A stretch of DNA of 64,000 bases from Amphimedon queenslandica (GCF_000090795.2 NW_003546279.1:236933-300932); one strand, 5' to 3'; positions 27,112 through 40,245 are shown, counted from the first letter of the stretch. The notes: generated from the sequence alone by a model not told the origin. Made by a program: numbers and translations.

Positions 27112-30030
27112 ATGGACCGCAATTCTCCTCCCCTACCTACCAGAGAGTACATTCTCTCGCTATTGAAGGATGTAGTTATTGAGATACAGTCAACTGACAA
27201 GCAACTAACTGATCTGGTCATTCCTCAAAATATCTATGACCTATGCAGACGCTTTGTTGAAGAAAAACTTTTTGAATATCGTTATAAAAACCCTGAAGTA
27301 TTTGAGATACTTCAACAAGACTCTAAGGAACTTATCGCTAGTGAAGCAGAGGTCAATAAAATGAAGACTGGACTCAAATCACTCCTACGATATCCACTGA
27401 ATCTCCTCGTGGCACCAAATCGACCTGAACTGAAGATCATTAAAGTAAGAGAGCTGATATTAGTAATGCAGTAGCTACCGCGTTACTAAGTAGGATTCAC
27501 CCCCAAACAAAATGGCTGCCACTATTAAAACTTGTATTGAGTCAGTATACATGTATATAAGTACATCAGTCTACATCTACTCTTTTGGTACAATATAAAC
27601 TACTGAATGGTGAGCCCATTCTTCTAGTGTACATCATTGTGTCTTCACAATGGTTGTGTAATCACAATACTGTTCACAGAATGTTAAGCAATACCATAAT
27701 ATTAAAGGAAATACTGCCATGTTTATGTCAATGTTTGTATCTCATAATTAACGTTTATCATGTTATGTATGGGTAGGGTATTCCTTTATGTAATAACAGA
27801 AACTTGAAAGGGAATAGTTTGGTCATGTCTCTCTTGCTAATGTCTGCAGCTTGTACTGGTTGATGTACTTATACAAGTAAACAATGGCTGTTTGTATTTA
27901 CGATATTCTTTAGCTGGCATAGCTTAAGCATATCTTCAGTCACACCTGAAATTACTCAAAGCTACTGGACCTCTGCTTTTTACCATATATGTACATGTAC
28001 TTCTTCTATGTACATATATGTACATTATTATCCACTTGACAGTTGATCTGTGATGTCTTTGAACTTGGAGATTATAGTCTGTACTTTATGTATGATATAG
28101 TGTACCCACCTTGTGAACTTAAAGCGTGATATCAGAGTTAATCAATTAAGGTCAAATATGAACTAGAAATAACATAATGATAGTTTAGTCACAAGACTAA
28201 CATGTGGTTGGCACATGAAACTGTTGTGGTGTGATTCATGTGTGTACCAGTACATGCACTGTACTTATACCGTACAGCTGGTTAATTTTGCGGAGAAAAA
28301 TTTTGCGAATCCTTAAAAATAACCTGGTTTGCGGATTAAATATTTGCGGTTTTGACAGTTATTGTAGCATTATCTACTGTGGTCATGCATGAATTTCATT
28401 ATTTTGCGGATTTAAATTTTGCGCTTTAAATGGAATCGCAAACTCGCAAAATTTAATTCCCCGCAAATATTTCCTGCTGTACGGTATTCTTCTCTTATCT
28501 AACCACCTCTCTCTCTCCCTCCTCTAGGCTAGCACATCTTTCTTTATGTTTCAGGTCAAGAGAAATCTAAAAGATGCTCGGGCCTTCCTTGGTTTGATGG
28601 GATACGATCAAGCAAGAAATGCCACCGACCTATCACTTAACAAATCATTCTCCATCGATCGTGTGTACACCCTTGTACTGGATATTGTCATCCTTCATGA
28701 GGAACTTGAGATTATTTCGTTCCTAATCTCTCAATCAATGGAATATGACATCAAGTTTTATCATTATTTCATAGCCAGGTGCTATGGTCCTTCAAACAGA
28801 TGGGACTGTCTGGACTACATCATGAAAGGAGAAGCAGCAAGACAAGCTTCTCATCTTGAACAACCTCCTCATCCTTCTAGTGGCTATTCACTTACAACAA
28901 CAGGTCGGGGTCAGGGCTATACGGAACATAGTACAGGTCAAAGTTATCACAATAATGATTACAGAGACTACAGAGATGAAAGATATGATAATCCTGACTA
29001 CAGGTACAGGCATGATGATAGAGGACCTTCACAAGGTTATTATCGTGAAGATGAGCAAAGGAGGCACTATCCTTATGGAAATGAATCAGATCAATATCAC
29101 CGAAATCAATATGAAGGTTCACAGTACTATTGCACTGATTCAGCTGATTCTGGTTATCATGGAGAACAATATAACAATTCCTCTTCTAATCACTATGGAA
29201 ATGAATCAAGTCAATATCACAGATATCAGTATCAAGGTGATCAGTATTCTAGAGGTCAACGTTACTATGATGATGATCAGACATGGTATCAACAAAAAGA
29301 TCGAGAGCAGTCAAAAAAGAGAAGAGAAGTTGAGTGTGATGGAGGTCTAACAAGTCAAAGTTATAATGATACAACTATATGTACCAGCCCAAATGACAGT
29401 ATCATTGGAATGCCCCCACCAATGTTTAATGCTATGGAAATGAAGAGGAGATTTAAACCTTCATCCTCAACTCCAAACAAAGAGGTGGCATCTGATGATC
29501 AACAGCCTCATTCATTGAATCACACCGTTTGCAAAAGTGACAGCTTTGACGAGCAATGTGGCATCAACTATGGTCGCCGTTCCTCCAGCACCCCTAGTTT
29601 CAGATCAGACTCTTCATATACTGATAAGATGTATCGTCCGTTTGATGAACAACTAGCTGTATTCAGCCCTTCAGAATCTGTGAGTTTTAGAATTGCCGAA
29701 GAAACAGAATCCGAAAGAAATGAAGATGAAATAAGCTCAAGCAGTCCTCCACATGTTAATCAAGATGGAGGATCAATCAAGCCTCGTAAAAACAATCCTT
29801 CTTTAGCAGGAGCAGGTTCTACTGATCCTCCACACACATGGTACGGGACAAATGCTGACAGAGAATTATTGCGACCAATATCGAAAGATGATTCAGTTCT
29901 TGTGATGGCTGAAGGTCACAGAACAGGATCATATAATTGCTGGACTTGTACTTTCTGTTCAAATGAAAATTTCGGAGGAAATATATGTGACGCGTGTAAC
30001 CAAGAAAGGGCCAACCTTCATAGTTACTAG
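27112..30030 (+). CDS. PUB-domain and RanBP2 zinc-finger protein, SPATA2-like
   Basis: Two exons: 27112-27444 and 28555-30030, joining in phase (KIIK|VKRNLKDARAFLGLMGY). Residues 1 to about 230 form an all-alpha region whose spacing follows the SPATA2 PUB domain (basic run before a hydrophobic helix, then LGLMGY). The middle, about 250-460, is low-complexity, rich in Tyr, Ser, Gln, Asp and Arg. The C-terminus has a RanBP2/NZF-type finger (WTCTFCSNENFGGNICDAC). SPATA2 bridges the deubiquitinase CYLD to the HOIP subunit of LUBAC, and NZF fingers bind ubiquitin, so a ubiquitin-signalling adaptor role is inferred. The family call rests on the N-terminal pattern plus the finger; another PUB/NZF protein is possible. 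Confidence 0.6.
27445..28554. other. Long intron of the SPATA2-like gene
   Basis: 1.1 kb, large for this window. It holds the intact MITE at 28270-28484 and a short TTCTCTCC-rich tract before the acceptor. No coding signal otherwise. Confidence 0.7.
28270..28484 (+). mobile_element. MITE, 215 bp, with TA target duplication
   Basis: The ends are inverted repeats of about 40 bp: the left end reads CCGTACAGCTGGTTAATTTT and the right end, reverse complemented, CCGTACAGCAGGAAATATTT, both then GCGGRGAA-like. TA flanks both sides (28268-28269 and 28485-28486). It is non-coding, and a second diverged copy lies at 15731-15929. TA duplications fit Tc1/mariner-type mobilisation. Confidence 0.85.
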
Positions 30031-30386
30031 TAAAATTAAAAATTAATTATCATTATAAATAATTGTAATAAAGTTTTGGACTGATAAATATTTATTTGTT
30101 GTAATTTTTTGATTTGTTTATTAATTTTAAATAATATTACTTCTAAAAAATTCTCTAGAGAATTGAGTAATGCTGATATCATTGAAGGGGCTGTACCAGG
30201 GCTAGGCCAGCTTCTTGACCACACCCTAGGGTATTCATTATCATTATAATGATATTCATAGTTGCATGACCACACAAATGATACAATACTTATAAATGAC
30301 CTCAACTAATCATACCACCACCAATCCACCATCCAATAGTGGAAAGATATTATAGAATCTCTTGTCAGTAAAATAAAAATTTTTTA

Positions 30387-30424
<38 letters not shown>

Positions 30425-30901
30425 CATCATCATCAGTAAAGATTATGTTAGTAGACAATAATATTAAATTTTTGTTGAAGCTGTCAAAAGTTGCAACATC
30501 AAATTGAGAAGAACATGAACAAGAGAGCAAGAGAGAGAGAGAGAGAGAGGGACATGCAATTAAACATCTACTTTAAATAACAGTATCAGTAGTATCTATA
30601 ATTATGAATGTGATAGGACAGAAGAATTGTGGCCAAGAGAAAGAGAGAAAAGAAAGAGAGAGAGAGAGGGGGGGAGAGAAAAGATTTGAATAGTACAAGA
30701 AAAGGAGAACCAAGGTCCCGTGATGACACAAAGTATAAAACTAGATTCAACAAAGAAGCAACAAGATGGCTCAAGAAAGAGAGAGAGAGAGAGAGAGGTG
30801 AGCGAAACAACATAAGAACATAGAAAGAGTTAGATAGAGACTTGAGTGTAATTTTATACGAGTCATTATAGTAAAGGTAAATTTCCGTCCTATTATTTGA
30901 T
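30031..30901. other. Intergenic region, SPATA2-like / RAP2 3' flanks
   Basis: 870 bp with an (AAT)n run (30387-30422), GA-rich tracts (30530-30550, 30630-30680, 30775-30800) and a CCACACCC word at 30219. No supported gene. Confidence 0.6.
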
Positions 30902-31444
30902 TCATAATAAAGTACAACATCCTCCATCGCCTTTTTTTGACTTTGTTTTGATCACTTCTCGTACAACCTCGACAAAAATGGCCTCCACGTTTTTCTTGGT
31001 CTTAGCTGAAGTCTCAAAAAAGGGACAACCCCAAGACGTAGCCAACGAGTTCCCGTCCATTGGAGTGACAGCCCTCTCAGCCTCCAAATCACATTTATTA
31101 CCGACTAGTAGCATAGGGACATTCTGGACACCCTTTACACGTAGAATCTGATCTCTTAGTGGCTTGATGTCAATGAATGACTGCTGGTTTATGATCGAGT
31201 ACACCAGTAGAAAACCTTGTCCGTTCTTTATGTAGAGGTCTCTCATCGAAGCAAACTGTTCGGTACCTGCTGTATCGAGGATCTCAATGACTGTCGGAGA
31301 TCCATCCATGTCTATCTCTTTTCTGTAGAAGTCCTCGATCGTAGGATCGTACTTCTCTACAAACTGACCAGCAACAAATCTGACGGTTAGAGCACTCTTT
31401 CCCACCCCTCCACTACCAAGAACCACTACCTTATACTCCTTCAT
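30902..31444 (-). CDS. RAP2: Rap2-type small GTPase
   Basis: Single coding exon, 180 residues, start 31442-31444. G-box motifs: [11 protein letters not shown] (P-loop), [12 protein letters not shown] (switch I), DTAGTEQF (switch II), NKCDLE and ETSAKTK. Phe at the Rap2-specific effector position (IEDF; Rap1 has Ser) plus the '[13 protein letters not shown]' start place it in Rap2. The C-terminus CCTLL gives a CAAX box (CTLL) expected to be geranylgeranylated. Rap2 proteins act at membranes in adhesion, cytoskeletal and kinase (TNIK/MAP4K) signalling. Nothing is truncated; 5' UTR introns are possible upstream. Confidence 0.93.
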   Translation of the reverse strand: MKEYKVVVLGSGGVGKSALTVRFVAGQFVEKYDPTIEDFYRKEIDMDGSPTVIEILDTAGTEQFASMRDLYIKNGQGFLLVYSIINQQSFIDIKPLRDQILRVKGVQNVPMLLVGNKCDLEAERAVTPMDGNSLATSWGCPFFETSAKTKKNVEAIFVEVVREVIKTKSKKGDGGCCTLL

Positions 31445-32030
31445 TGTGAACTATAGACTAGCTATAAAGAACCTGAGTGAGAGGAGAAAGACAGAGAAAA
31501 ATAAAACACATCAAATCTCTTCTTTAGTGCTCCCACTCGCACAACCCATTCCTTCATTCATTATTGAGGCCATTACAAACACACACACATCTCATAACAT
31601 CACCACTCTTTCTCTTACCTCCCCGTCAAAGAGAACACTGACTGTATATGAAAGATACAAGAAGAGACGAACTGTACTCCACGCTATGTGGTGGTGGGGA
31701 GAAGGGCCGGGATGAGAGAGAGGAAGGAGTAAAGAAGAAGGTATTTGGTAACCACCCAGTGCCGACTTGCTGCACAAAAATAGAACAAAACAGCAAATTC
31801 TATTTTTAGTAACAAGTGTTCAAAATGGCGTCGAATACACACACGCCTCTTTTAGCCACAAAATGACCAACGGAATCCATGAATAGAAATGGAATGTATG
31901 CAGCCACAGTGTTTAGCTTCTTTCTGACTTTTCAGTTTTATTTTTCAAAGGCAATAATATAATCAAAACAAAATTAATGCTGACATATAAATGACTTCTT
32001 TCTCAATCATTTTCAAAGTTTTCAAACGGC
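31445..32030. other. Region upstream of RAP2 and downstream of FAU
   Basis: Likely RAP2 5' UTR and promoter. It contains CTATTTTTAGTAAC near 31800 (MEF2-like word seen elsewhere) and AAAATGGCG near 31823. No supported gene. Confidence 0.5.
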
Positions 32031-33206
32031 TCAAGGTGCATTCGAATTTGGTCCTTTCTTTCGTCCAAACGAAGCAACGACATTAACAAAGCGTCTGTTG
32101 TACTGCATCCTCCTCTTGGCCCGTCCTGTCTTCTTCTTCTTCTTCTCTTGAGCTTCAACCTGCAAACACATTTCAAGTTTAATGTATCATAAAAATTTGA
32201 GGTTATTTGGAGCTGTTTTTGGAAAAAACTGTGGGCTACAGTACAAGAAAATTTTCAAAAATGGCCATAACTTGAAAATTTGAGCTCGGAATCGGCTAAA
32301 ACTTTCTACACAGCATAAGGACATCAATATGCATCAGAAAATGTAATAAAAATTGGGGGTGATTTTGGAGCCATTTTTTGGAAAAACCCATGGGCTATAG
32401 TACAGGGACATTTTCAAAAAATGGCTCATTTTTAAAAATGGCCGTAACTTGAAAAATTGAAGTCAGAATCAGCTCAAACTTTCTACACAGCATAAGGACA
32501 TATAAGGACATCAATATGTATCAGAAAATGTAATAAAAATTGGGGGTGATTTTGGAGCCAATTTTTGGAAAAAACCATGGGCTATAGTACAGGGAAATTT
32601 TCAGAAGTTGGCCCATTTCTTTAGGTGGTCATAACTCAAAATTTCTCGTCAAAATCAGCTCAAACTTTCTACAAAGCATAAAGATGAGGACATTCAATGA
32701 TAGCTTACCTTTGGAGTCTGACCACGAACTTTACCAGCCCGAGCTAGGGAACCATGAACCTTACCTAAAGAAAAAAATAATCAACTATCAAATTTTGGGG
32801 AAAAAATTAAAGCACACAGGAACAGTAGCAACAGCATAGATAGCAAGAATTGTTTGATAACATGTTCGTACACAACATAAAACATCATTATCTTATCATT
32901 ACTCCCAAATAATAATCTCGTTAGTATCAATTAATTAATGACCACACCTCCAACCATCCTAGCGGTAAGAGACAGAGTAGCAAGGGAAGGAATCGTCTCA
33001 AAGAGACACAACTCATCGTCAAGAGGAACACCTCCAAAGGAAACAATCTGATCCTCGACTGGGATACCCTCCACCTATCACAAACGAATATTATAAAGAT
33101 GGCGTCTATCCTTTACCTCAGACAGTAAAAGTTTGAGTTCTTGAACAGTTTGACATTCTGTGTCAGTCACAGTGTGGACCTGCTGTCCTTGGATAAAGAT
33201 TTGCAT
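32031..33206 (-). CDS. FAU: Ubiquitin-like FUBI fused to ribosomal protein S30
   Basis: Four coding exons: 33117-33206 ([15 protein letters not shown]), 32948-33074 ([10 protein letters not shown] ... ARMVGG), about 32709-32765 ([18 protein letters not shown]) and 32031 to about 32160 ([20 protein letters not shown] ... GPNSNAP). The ubiquitin-like part ends in Gly-Gly directly before KVHG, the normal cleavage site that frees S30. An exon junction splits the second glycine codon. S30 (eS30) joins the 40S subunit. The start at 33206 is chosen because upstream in-frame sequence is not FUBI-like. The third intron holds family A repeats. The gene is head-to-head with TMEM208. Confidence 0.95.
32185..32690 (+). 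repeat. Family A repeats in FAU intron
   Basis: About three monomers with anchors near 32302, 32479 and 32664, antisense to FAU. One monomer has a local duplication (AAGGACATATAAGGACATC). Confidence 0.92.
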
Positions 33207-33433
33207 CTTAGAGCGTCTAAAAGTGCCTGTTTCTCTGTCCCCTTGTCTTATAAGAGTTGTTATTGCACCACGTGGATGAAAGAAAGACACTATTGCGCAT
33301 GCCTAGTGAAATAATGGGTGTGGTTTGTTGGGCATTAATTAGAACAAAAGGGTGGGACTGTGGTAAGCATTAAATAGAATAATTCGATGGGAGGGGCTCA
33401 TTCGGATCAAGAGTGCAAAAATTAAATTTAACA
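33207..33433. promoter_or_regulatory. Bidirectional promoter, FAU / TMEM208
   Basis: 227 bp. It contains TTGCGCATGCC near 33293 (NRF1-like half palindrome), CACCACGTGG near 33267 and a GGGTGTGG word near 33315. Confidence 0.5.
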
Positions 33434-34216
33434 ATGGTGAGCTTATAATTTTATTCTTTTTATTTTGCAGATTTATTTATAATTAGCCAAAAGAGAGGAG
33501 GAAGAGTCAAAAGGAGATATACCAGGGGAACCAGTCCACCCTCTCATTCTACCTCTACATATCAATAATAGCAACAGTGAGTGGGTTGCAGTATTTAAGG
33601 AGAGGTCTTTTCATTATTATATTGTTTAACGTATACAGGGTATTCAGTTTAGTTATGTAGTTATATTAACACTGTGGTCTGGTACCATCTCGTGGCTGTC
33701 ACTGGTAAGTGAATCAAATACAATGACTTGGGGGAGATTTAATTTTAATTTTCATATTTTCTAGTTTTGGTTGCTGTTTGCAATCGCTAATCATGGGTGT
33801 GGTCAGAAGATGCTTCGTTACATCAGTAGAGCAGAATTTGGTGAAAAAAATGAATTAGTAGATGCTGGTTCTGATCTTGAAGACAGCTGGATATCAGAGT
33901 TTGTTTAAAACTCAATAAAGACGTGGTTTCTATTTCCTCTTCTTGTAGGTATTCTAAGGATGTCATACTATTTGTTTCTATTATACAAATTCTCACAATC
34001 ATCAGTAATTACGTTTGGCTCTTGTGGCTCATCGTAAGTTTTTAAAGAGACTATACACTTGGCAAGTTTGCATCTTCTTTATTTCAGATACCTGGTTTTG
34101 CTTTCTACAAGTTGTGGATATTTATAATATGGCCTTGGTTCACTGCCGGGTCTGAGCCGATTGGTGAGAGCAAAAAGTCAAAGAAAATGAAAGCCAAAAT
34201 GACCAAGATTAGATAG
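33434..34216 (+). CDS. TMEM208: Transmembrane protein 208 (SND pathway)
   Basis: Six exons. Exon 1 is the start codon alone (33434-33436, donor GTGAGC); exon 2 starts at 33487 (PKERRKSQKEIYQGNQSTL). It then encodes hydrophobic segments (FYLYISIIAT, GIQFSYVVILTLWSGTISWL), a conserved loop ISRAEFGE...DLE, a further pair (VILFVSIIQILTIISNYVWL, IPGFAFYKLWIFIIWPWF) and a Lys-rich tail ending KMTKIR. Length, about 170 residues, and topology match TMEM208/SND2, an ER membrane protein of the SRP-independent targeting pathway. The stop at 34214-34216 is tail-to-tail with IPO4. Confidence 0.9.
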
Positions 34217-34612
34217 ACAGAATAATGACCTTTATATTTCCATCACATGATAGTTTAATTTATTCAAATTACGACAAATAATTTGAAGAAAGAGACAAAG
34301 AATGAATGCTTCAATGTTTCACATTATTAACTGTTAAACTTAAGCATGACCTTATCACGTGTTAAAGAGTTTATGTACATTATCATAAACGACATGTAAG
34401 GTATATAACTTCTTGGTGAAGGTACATGTGTACTTCAATGCTACAAGTACATACAATATAAGAGATTATTATTATTATACACCCCCTCCTCTCTCTCTCT
34501 CTGTATAATAATCAATAGTTCTTTATAGTAAAGTTTCTGATAATCTTGCTAGATAAACAAATTATAAAAACACGGAATGACATCATTAAGTTAGAGAGAA
34601 AGAAACTAACCT

Positions 34613-36367
34613 TTAGTTTGTAGTGCTGGGTGAAGGTCCTGAGGATTCCGCTAGTACTTTAGCTAAAACCTGAGAATGAGTAGGGGGCAAGCAACCGAAA
34701 GCAGCTTCGAATTGTTGAGGACATTGAAAACGTAACATGTTAGTGATACTGATGATCTGTGACTGAAGCTCTGGCAAAACAACAACAATAATAACAAAAA
34801 TAAGAATAATAGTAATAATAATAATAATAATAATAAATTTATAAAAAGAGTGGGAACTCTCACCAGGTGTCAGTTTTGAAGAAGGAGAAAGATCAGCTGC
34901 AAACGCTTTGAGAACCAAATCCAAATTATTCATTATCTAAAGACTAATGAATATTAAATGAGCCACACCTACAACTCACTGTTACATTCCCAGACTGAAG
35001 CAGATGAAATATACAGCTGTATACAGTGACATTCTCTTCAAAGTCCTCTTTTAATGGAACATTCTGTAATAATACTGGGAGCACCTACAGCATGTAATCA
35101 CACACTACAGTACATGGTACTTAGTCATAGAGTTATTGTGTAAGTACATGTACTTGTGGTGTAGAAATTGAGTTGATTCTGATCAAATTTGGAATTTTTT
35201 AAGTTGCTCAAAAATCGGGTCGAAAGCCATGTACTATAGTACATGGTCTCTGGTCAAATTTTGCCAAAAATGGCAAGGTGAGAATTTTCCATTTTGATAA
35301 TTTTATCTCATGCATATACATGTTCTTTATGTTGTGTTTCAAGTTTGAGCTGATTCTGATCAAATTTGAATTTTTTATGAATTCTAAAAGTTGCCCCACA
35401 TTACCTGATCCATTGGCACTAGTTCTGGTCCACTGACTATCATACGAGCTACAGCTGCTGTTATATTATCCATCAGTCGGCCATTTTGAGACCTTGTACT
35501 AGCCAAACCAAACACTGCCTGCAGTATATCTTGATAATGACTGAAACAGAGAGAGAGAGAGAGAGAGAAATATAAATAGCTTGAAGATACACTACATGTA
35601 TGTGTACCATGAGATTTGAGCAACAGCTGCTCCTGCTAGAGTTCCTATTCCATAGACACTGTTGCTGGATACCTCATCACTTTTATCAGACAATCCTCTC
35701 ATGAATAAAGGATATAGGTCGGTTGCTAGGGGCGATATGGCCTGACCACACCCCTCAACAATCTAATCAACACAGAATCTTTAATTATACTGATGATTAG
35801 CAGGGGCTTACCTCAGCTAATGTACCCATTACAAACGAATGATTGGCTACTGTTTTACACGTCATCTGAAATAAATAAGTTTATTTTAATTAAATTAAAT
35901 TATTTTTACCATTTTCTTAATCAACAAAGTCATCATTGGCTTTATTGATGGTAGTATTTTAGCTCCGCCCACAACAGCTGCCAGAGGTCCTAATAAAGAG
36001 CCGGCAGATTCAAACAAGAGTCCCTCAATCTCAGTGGTATCCCCAGTGAACAGAGACCCACTGTCACCTCCATCACAGCAATCCTCTTCTTGACACTCCG
36101 CCTATAAAATATAATTAATGAGTTGACTACATCCATTTTATAATTGACCACACCCGCTCACTTTATTATTAAGTATATCATCAATGGTGACTAGTAGGCT
36201 GGCCCATACTTTCCCTTCGATTGGAAACTCTCGTCCTCTTAGACTTTTAAGAACCAGCTCTATGCTCTCAAGCGTTGCCACGGTAACGAGAGGATCAGAA
36301 TCAGTCCTGGCACTGGCAGACATGTTGGCCAAAGTAGAATTAATAAGAATATTTAATGAACCTGGAG

Positions 36368-36410
<43 letters not shown>

Positions 36411-38932
36411 TTTAATGATCGACTTTTGTCGTCTTCGTTCATCTTTTCAACTGCCTGTGGGCTGTGCCAAACTTTAAGTAAAAGTCCTAACGAAGTTACA
36501 GCTGCTTTCCTGAGGCCAGGGGAGGAGTCCTGGGGTGAGGATAATTAATGAACTAATGACAGGGTTACACTCACGTCTGTGTTAATAGCTATCTCTTGAA
36601 AACAGTCATCAATGTATGGAAGAAATAAAATGCTATAATTATTAAAATAAATAAAATAATAAATGAATGAATAATAATAATAATTACCCGACATTATTTG
36701 CAATCTCTCCAATGGCGTTACAAGCGTCTTCCTTTGCCTCAAGATAAGAGTTTTCCACGGAATATCTACCAGTCACATGACAGTCACATTACCAGTGGGT
36801 GTGGTCACTAACCCGGCAATATCCTGCTCGTCTTCAAGACTTTCTACAGATTCATCAGCCAAATTAGTACTATCAGCAGAAACTGGATCATCATCTTTAT
36901 CAAAATCAAGAAATGAAACAGCAGTAGATGAATAGTAGGCCTATAAGAGAGAGAGAGAGAGAGGGGGGAGGGAGAGAGAGAGGGGGGGGGAGGAAGAGAG
37001 AGGGGAGGGAGAGACCTGTATCTACACCAGATATGTAATGTCAATACCTTGACTCCTTCAGTTGACTGAAGTGACTGGATCATTCTGGGAATGACAGCTG
37101 GTAAATGTGGAGCCAATCCTTGTCCTAATATGGTCGATAATGAGGCCATCATACCATAACTGGAGAGGGAGAGAAATAAATCAATAAATAAATTAATTCC
37201 CTTTCTTTTTCTTTAATAACTTACACTGATCTTCTAAGGTCAGGATCAGTGCTATTCATCAAGGTCTATGAAATAATAAAAAATAAATAAACAAACAAAC
37301 AAACAAACATATAAGCAAACACACATACCAGTCCCAGTGTTACACATTCATTAGCAATTCCCTGGAAATTATCGGCTCCGATAGTCTTAGCAATAATGCC
37401 AAGAGTATCTAAAGAAACCACACCCTAAACCACACCTACTAATCAATAAACACTCACCAACTGCCTGGGCTTGCAGTACCACCAGTTCTTGCTGATATGG
37501 CAAATTAATGTACGTCTAAATTAATGGTAGTAACCAATAGCAACAAGCTCCACCTACTTTTAACACATCAAGTATTCTGGGAAAGAATGGAGTTAGATTT
37601 CCCTCAACTGCATTAGCTATGATGCAATATGACATCATTGTGTGAGGTCATACGACATCATCACTTACCCACTGCTCCAATACAACTAATGGCTAGTTCC
37701 TTGTACTCTACATTCTATAAATAGAATATTAATAATGGCAATTCTATAAATAGAATATTAATAATGACAATTCTATAAATAGAATATTAATAATGACAAT
37801 TCTATAAATAGAACTACATTCTATAAATACAGCATAGTTTTAATTAATATCATAAATATCTTACAAAATCTCCAGTTAGTAACACAATCAGTTTATCCAT
37901 TAAATTAGGTAAATATGGTAACAGCTCCGAACCTAATCACATGACATTAATACTACTACTAATAATAATTATTATTATTCTTGCTTGCCTAAATTCTCAC
38001 AAAAGGTTTCAACAGCATAAAAGATACGAGTGACTGAGGGTTGATTGGTCCCTGACGAGGAGAGGGTGTGGTCTAGCAACTGGAACAATGCCGGCAATAA
38101 TTCAGAACTAAACTGAGATATATCCGGCTATAGGGGGCGGGGCAGTTAATATATCATTATTATTATTAGTTACTTGAAGATGTTCAGAAAACTGTCCTAA
38201 AGAGAAAAGAGCTGCATTCTTTACTATTTGATGAGGATTGCTCAAACCATCAAATATCACTTGAACCAATTCTCTCAAATGACTAGAAGAAGAGAATGAG
38301 ACAAAGGAACATTAATTTAACTCACTTTGTTCTGATGTGTTCGGCACAACCTTCGGCCATTACGCCAATAGCTGTTATTGCTGTTTTCCTTTGAATGGGC
38401 GTGGCTTCATCTTGTAACCAAGACTGTACATACTGCATCTGGAGAGGGAGGGGGAGAGAGAGAGAGGGAGGGAGGGGTAGGGGTAACTAACACTAAAAAT
38501 GTCAGTGTCTTACGACGGAAGTGAATAGTTTTTCAGGTGGTAAGTTAAGCGCCATTTTATCAAGAACCTATAAAATATCAGTAAGTGATATACTCTTAGT
38601 ATACTAACTCAGTATACTAAGAGTATACTAACCCTAGATGCTTCGCACTGTGGAGACTGAGAGTGTCCATCCAGCAGGACATCAGATTCATCTTCAATTT
38701 CATCATCTTCATGAGGTGAAACCATCACAGATAAGATCACCTCAAGAATAGAAGACAAGAAACCCATCTTCAACAAAGACTGGAATGACAAATATTAATG
38801 TGAAATGAGTCCTGGTTGCCTGTTTGTTACTTTTTTCTTAACACTCATAAGGAACCCTAGCGTTGACAGGGACTTCACTCTTATACCGTCACTTAAATTG
38901 ACATTAGAACCAGTCTGTACAACAACAACAAC

Positions 38933-38980
<48 letters not shown>

Positions 38981-40245
38981 CATCATCATCATTACTTGCA
39001 AGCAGAATTCAACCAGCTGCTGTAGGAAGGCACTAATTAGAGATAGTTCGCACTCCATCAGTTCATCAAACAGTTCCATGGCTTCACACGCTTTATCCTG
39101 TGGAGGAATCCAAAATATTATACCACAGCTGCAAGGCTACCTCATCAATTGTGATAAGTTTCTTGACAGCTTCTATAGCTTTTGGGAAAAGATTACGAAA
39201 ATGAGACTAAGGAAGAAACAATACATCATGTGACAATCATGTGACACATACCATCTCCTCATCCTTGAGATACTCAATAACGTACGTTAAAGACCTGTTA
39301 TTAATAAATCACATTTATTACTTTAGTTCTATTACTTCAAAGCATAAAACGGAACCATTGAACTCCGAGTGTTCCCAAGGGCAGAGGAGAATAAGCCAAG
39401 GAGCTGGATGAACTGAGTGTTGAACTAGAGGAGGAGAGAGAGGGGAAGGTGAAGACATGTGACCATCACATGATCACTGACATGAACAGCAGCTGTCTCC
39501 ATAACAGAACTAAGGACCAGCATACCAATCTATTAATAATAATTATTATAATAATTATTATTATTAATAAATACCTCTTGTTGTGCTGAGTCATCACTTT
39601 GACAGCTTTTCATGATAAACTGAGATAATTCCGGCCATTGATTGTGACTGAACTCATGACTAGCAATGACACTAACCTGAGGAGAGAGAGGGAGAGAGAG
39701 AGAGAATATGCTAAAATTAAATAAAAATAATTATTAGACTTACCAAATTGGCTACAGATCTCAATACTAATTGGCTAAAAAAATTATTAATTAATTAATG
39801 AAAAAATGGCTGACACTCACTGCATTTCGCTGGAGAGAGACTCAATAAAAATATTCTTCAAACTAAAGAAAATGATCAACTAATTATACACTAATTAGTA
39901 GGGGCACCTCTCCCTGTCCTCAACTGACAAACGTCTCCAAGTCTGTACCAGTTTCTTACGTAACACCACAGCCGATAACTGTCGTATCTGTCATCACAAA
40001 AGAGGAATGGTCAATACGTAAAATATACTCAGCTCACGTGAGGGTCTTCAGAGTGAAGCATCACGTGACACAGTGAGTTCAGGAGAGAAGGATTCTTATA
40101 TATGGACCTGAGCTCAGCTGTAGCCTGTTAGGAGGAATAGGATAAACAAACCAGGTTATATTAAAGGTACCTGTCTAATGACTTCAGTGTCTGGGCTCAG
40201 CAGTAGAGAGAAGAGTCTCTCCATATCACTAGCTGTAATGGCCAT
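34613..40245 (-). CDS. IPO4: Importin-4 (karyopherin beta family)
   Basis: Long minus-strand gene of more than 25 short exons encoding HEAT repeats. The N-terminus is MAITASDMERLFSLLLSPDT (ATG 40243-40245). Landmarks are RQLSAVVLRKKL and WRRLSVEDRE near 39930, MELFDELMECELSLI near 39070, the acidic run EDDEIEDESDVLLDG near 38690, IVKNAALFSLGQFSEHL near 38210, TILGQGLAPHLPAVIPRM near 37120, YSVENSYLEAKEDACNAIGEI near 36740 and LPYIDDCFQEIAI near 36610, all in IPO4 order. The C-terminus ends LAESSGPSPSTTN. Importin-4 imports ribosomal proteins and histone H3/H4 with chaperones. Introns carry a (TAA)n run, a 29-bp repeat, a family B repeat and several CACCC words. Confidence 0.92.
35140..35400. 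repeat. Family B repeat in IPO4 intron
   Basis: Related to the 186-bp repeats at 56640-57235 (AAATCGGGTCGAAAG; ATGTACTATAGTACAT palindrome near 35229; GCATATACATGTTCT). About one and a half monomers, diverged. Confidence 0.8.
36367..36412. repeat. (AAT)n microsatellite in IPO4 intron
   Basis: Perfect AAT units over about 45 bp. Confidence 0.9.
37713..37815. repeat. 29-bp tandem repeat in IPO4 intron
   Basis: Units starting TTCTATAAATAGAATATTAA at 37713, 37742, 37771 and 37800. Each contains the MEF2-like palindrome CTATAAATAG. Confidence 0.88.
38926..38992. repeat. (AAT)n microsatellite in IPO4 intron
   Basis: AAT units flanked by CAA and ATC units, between two exons. Confidence 0.9.

Noticed and set aside
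28856-29350. 164-codon second frame inside the SPATA2-like exon
   Set aside because: Result of skewed codons in the Tyr/Gln/Asp-rich region; Ile/Met-rich with no recognisable pattern.
30586-30927. 113-codon minus-strand frame after RAP2
   Set aside because: Low-complexity Ser/Leu translation of GA-rich tracts in the RAP2 3' flank.
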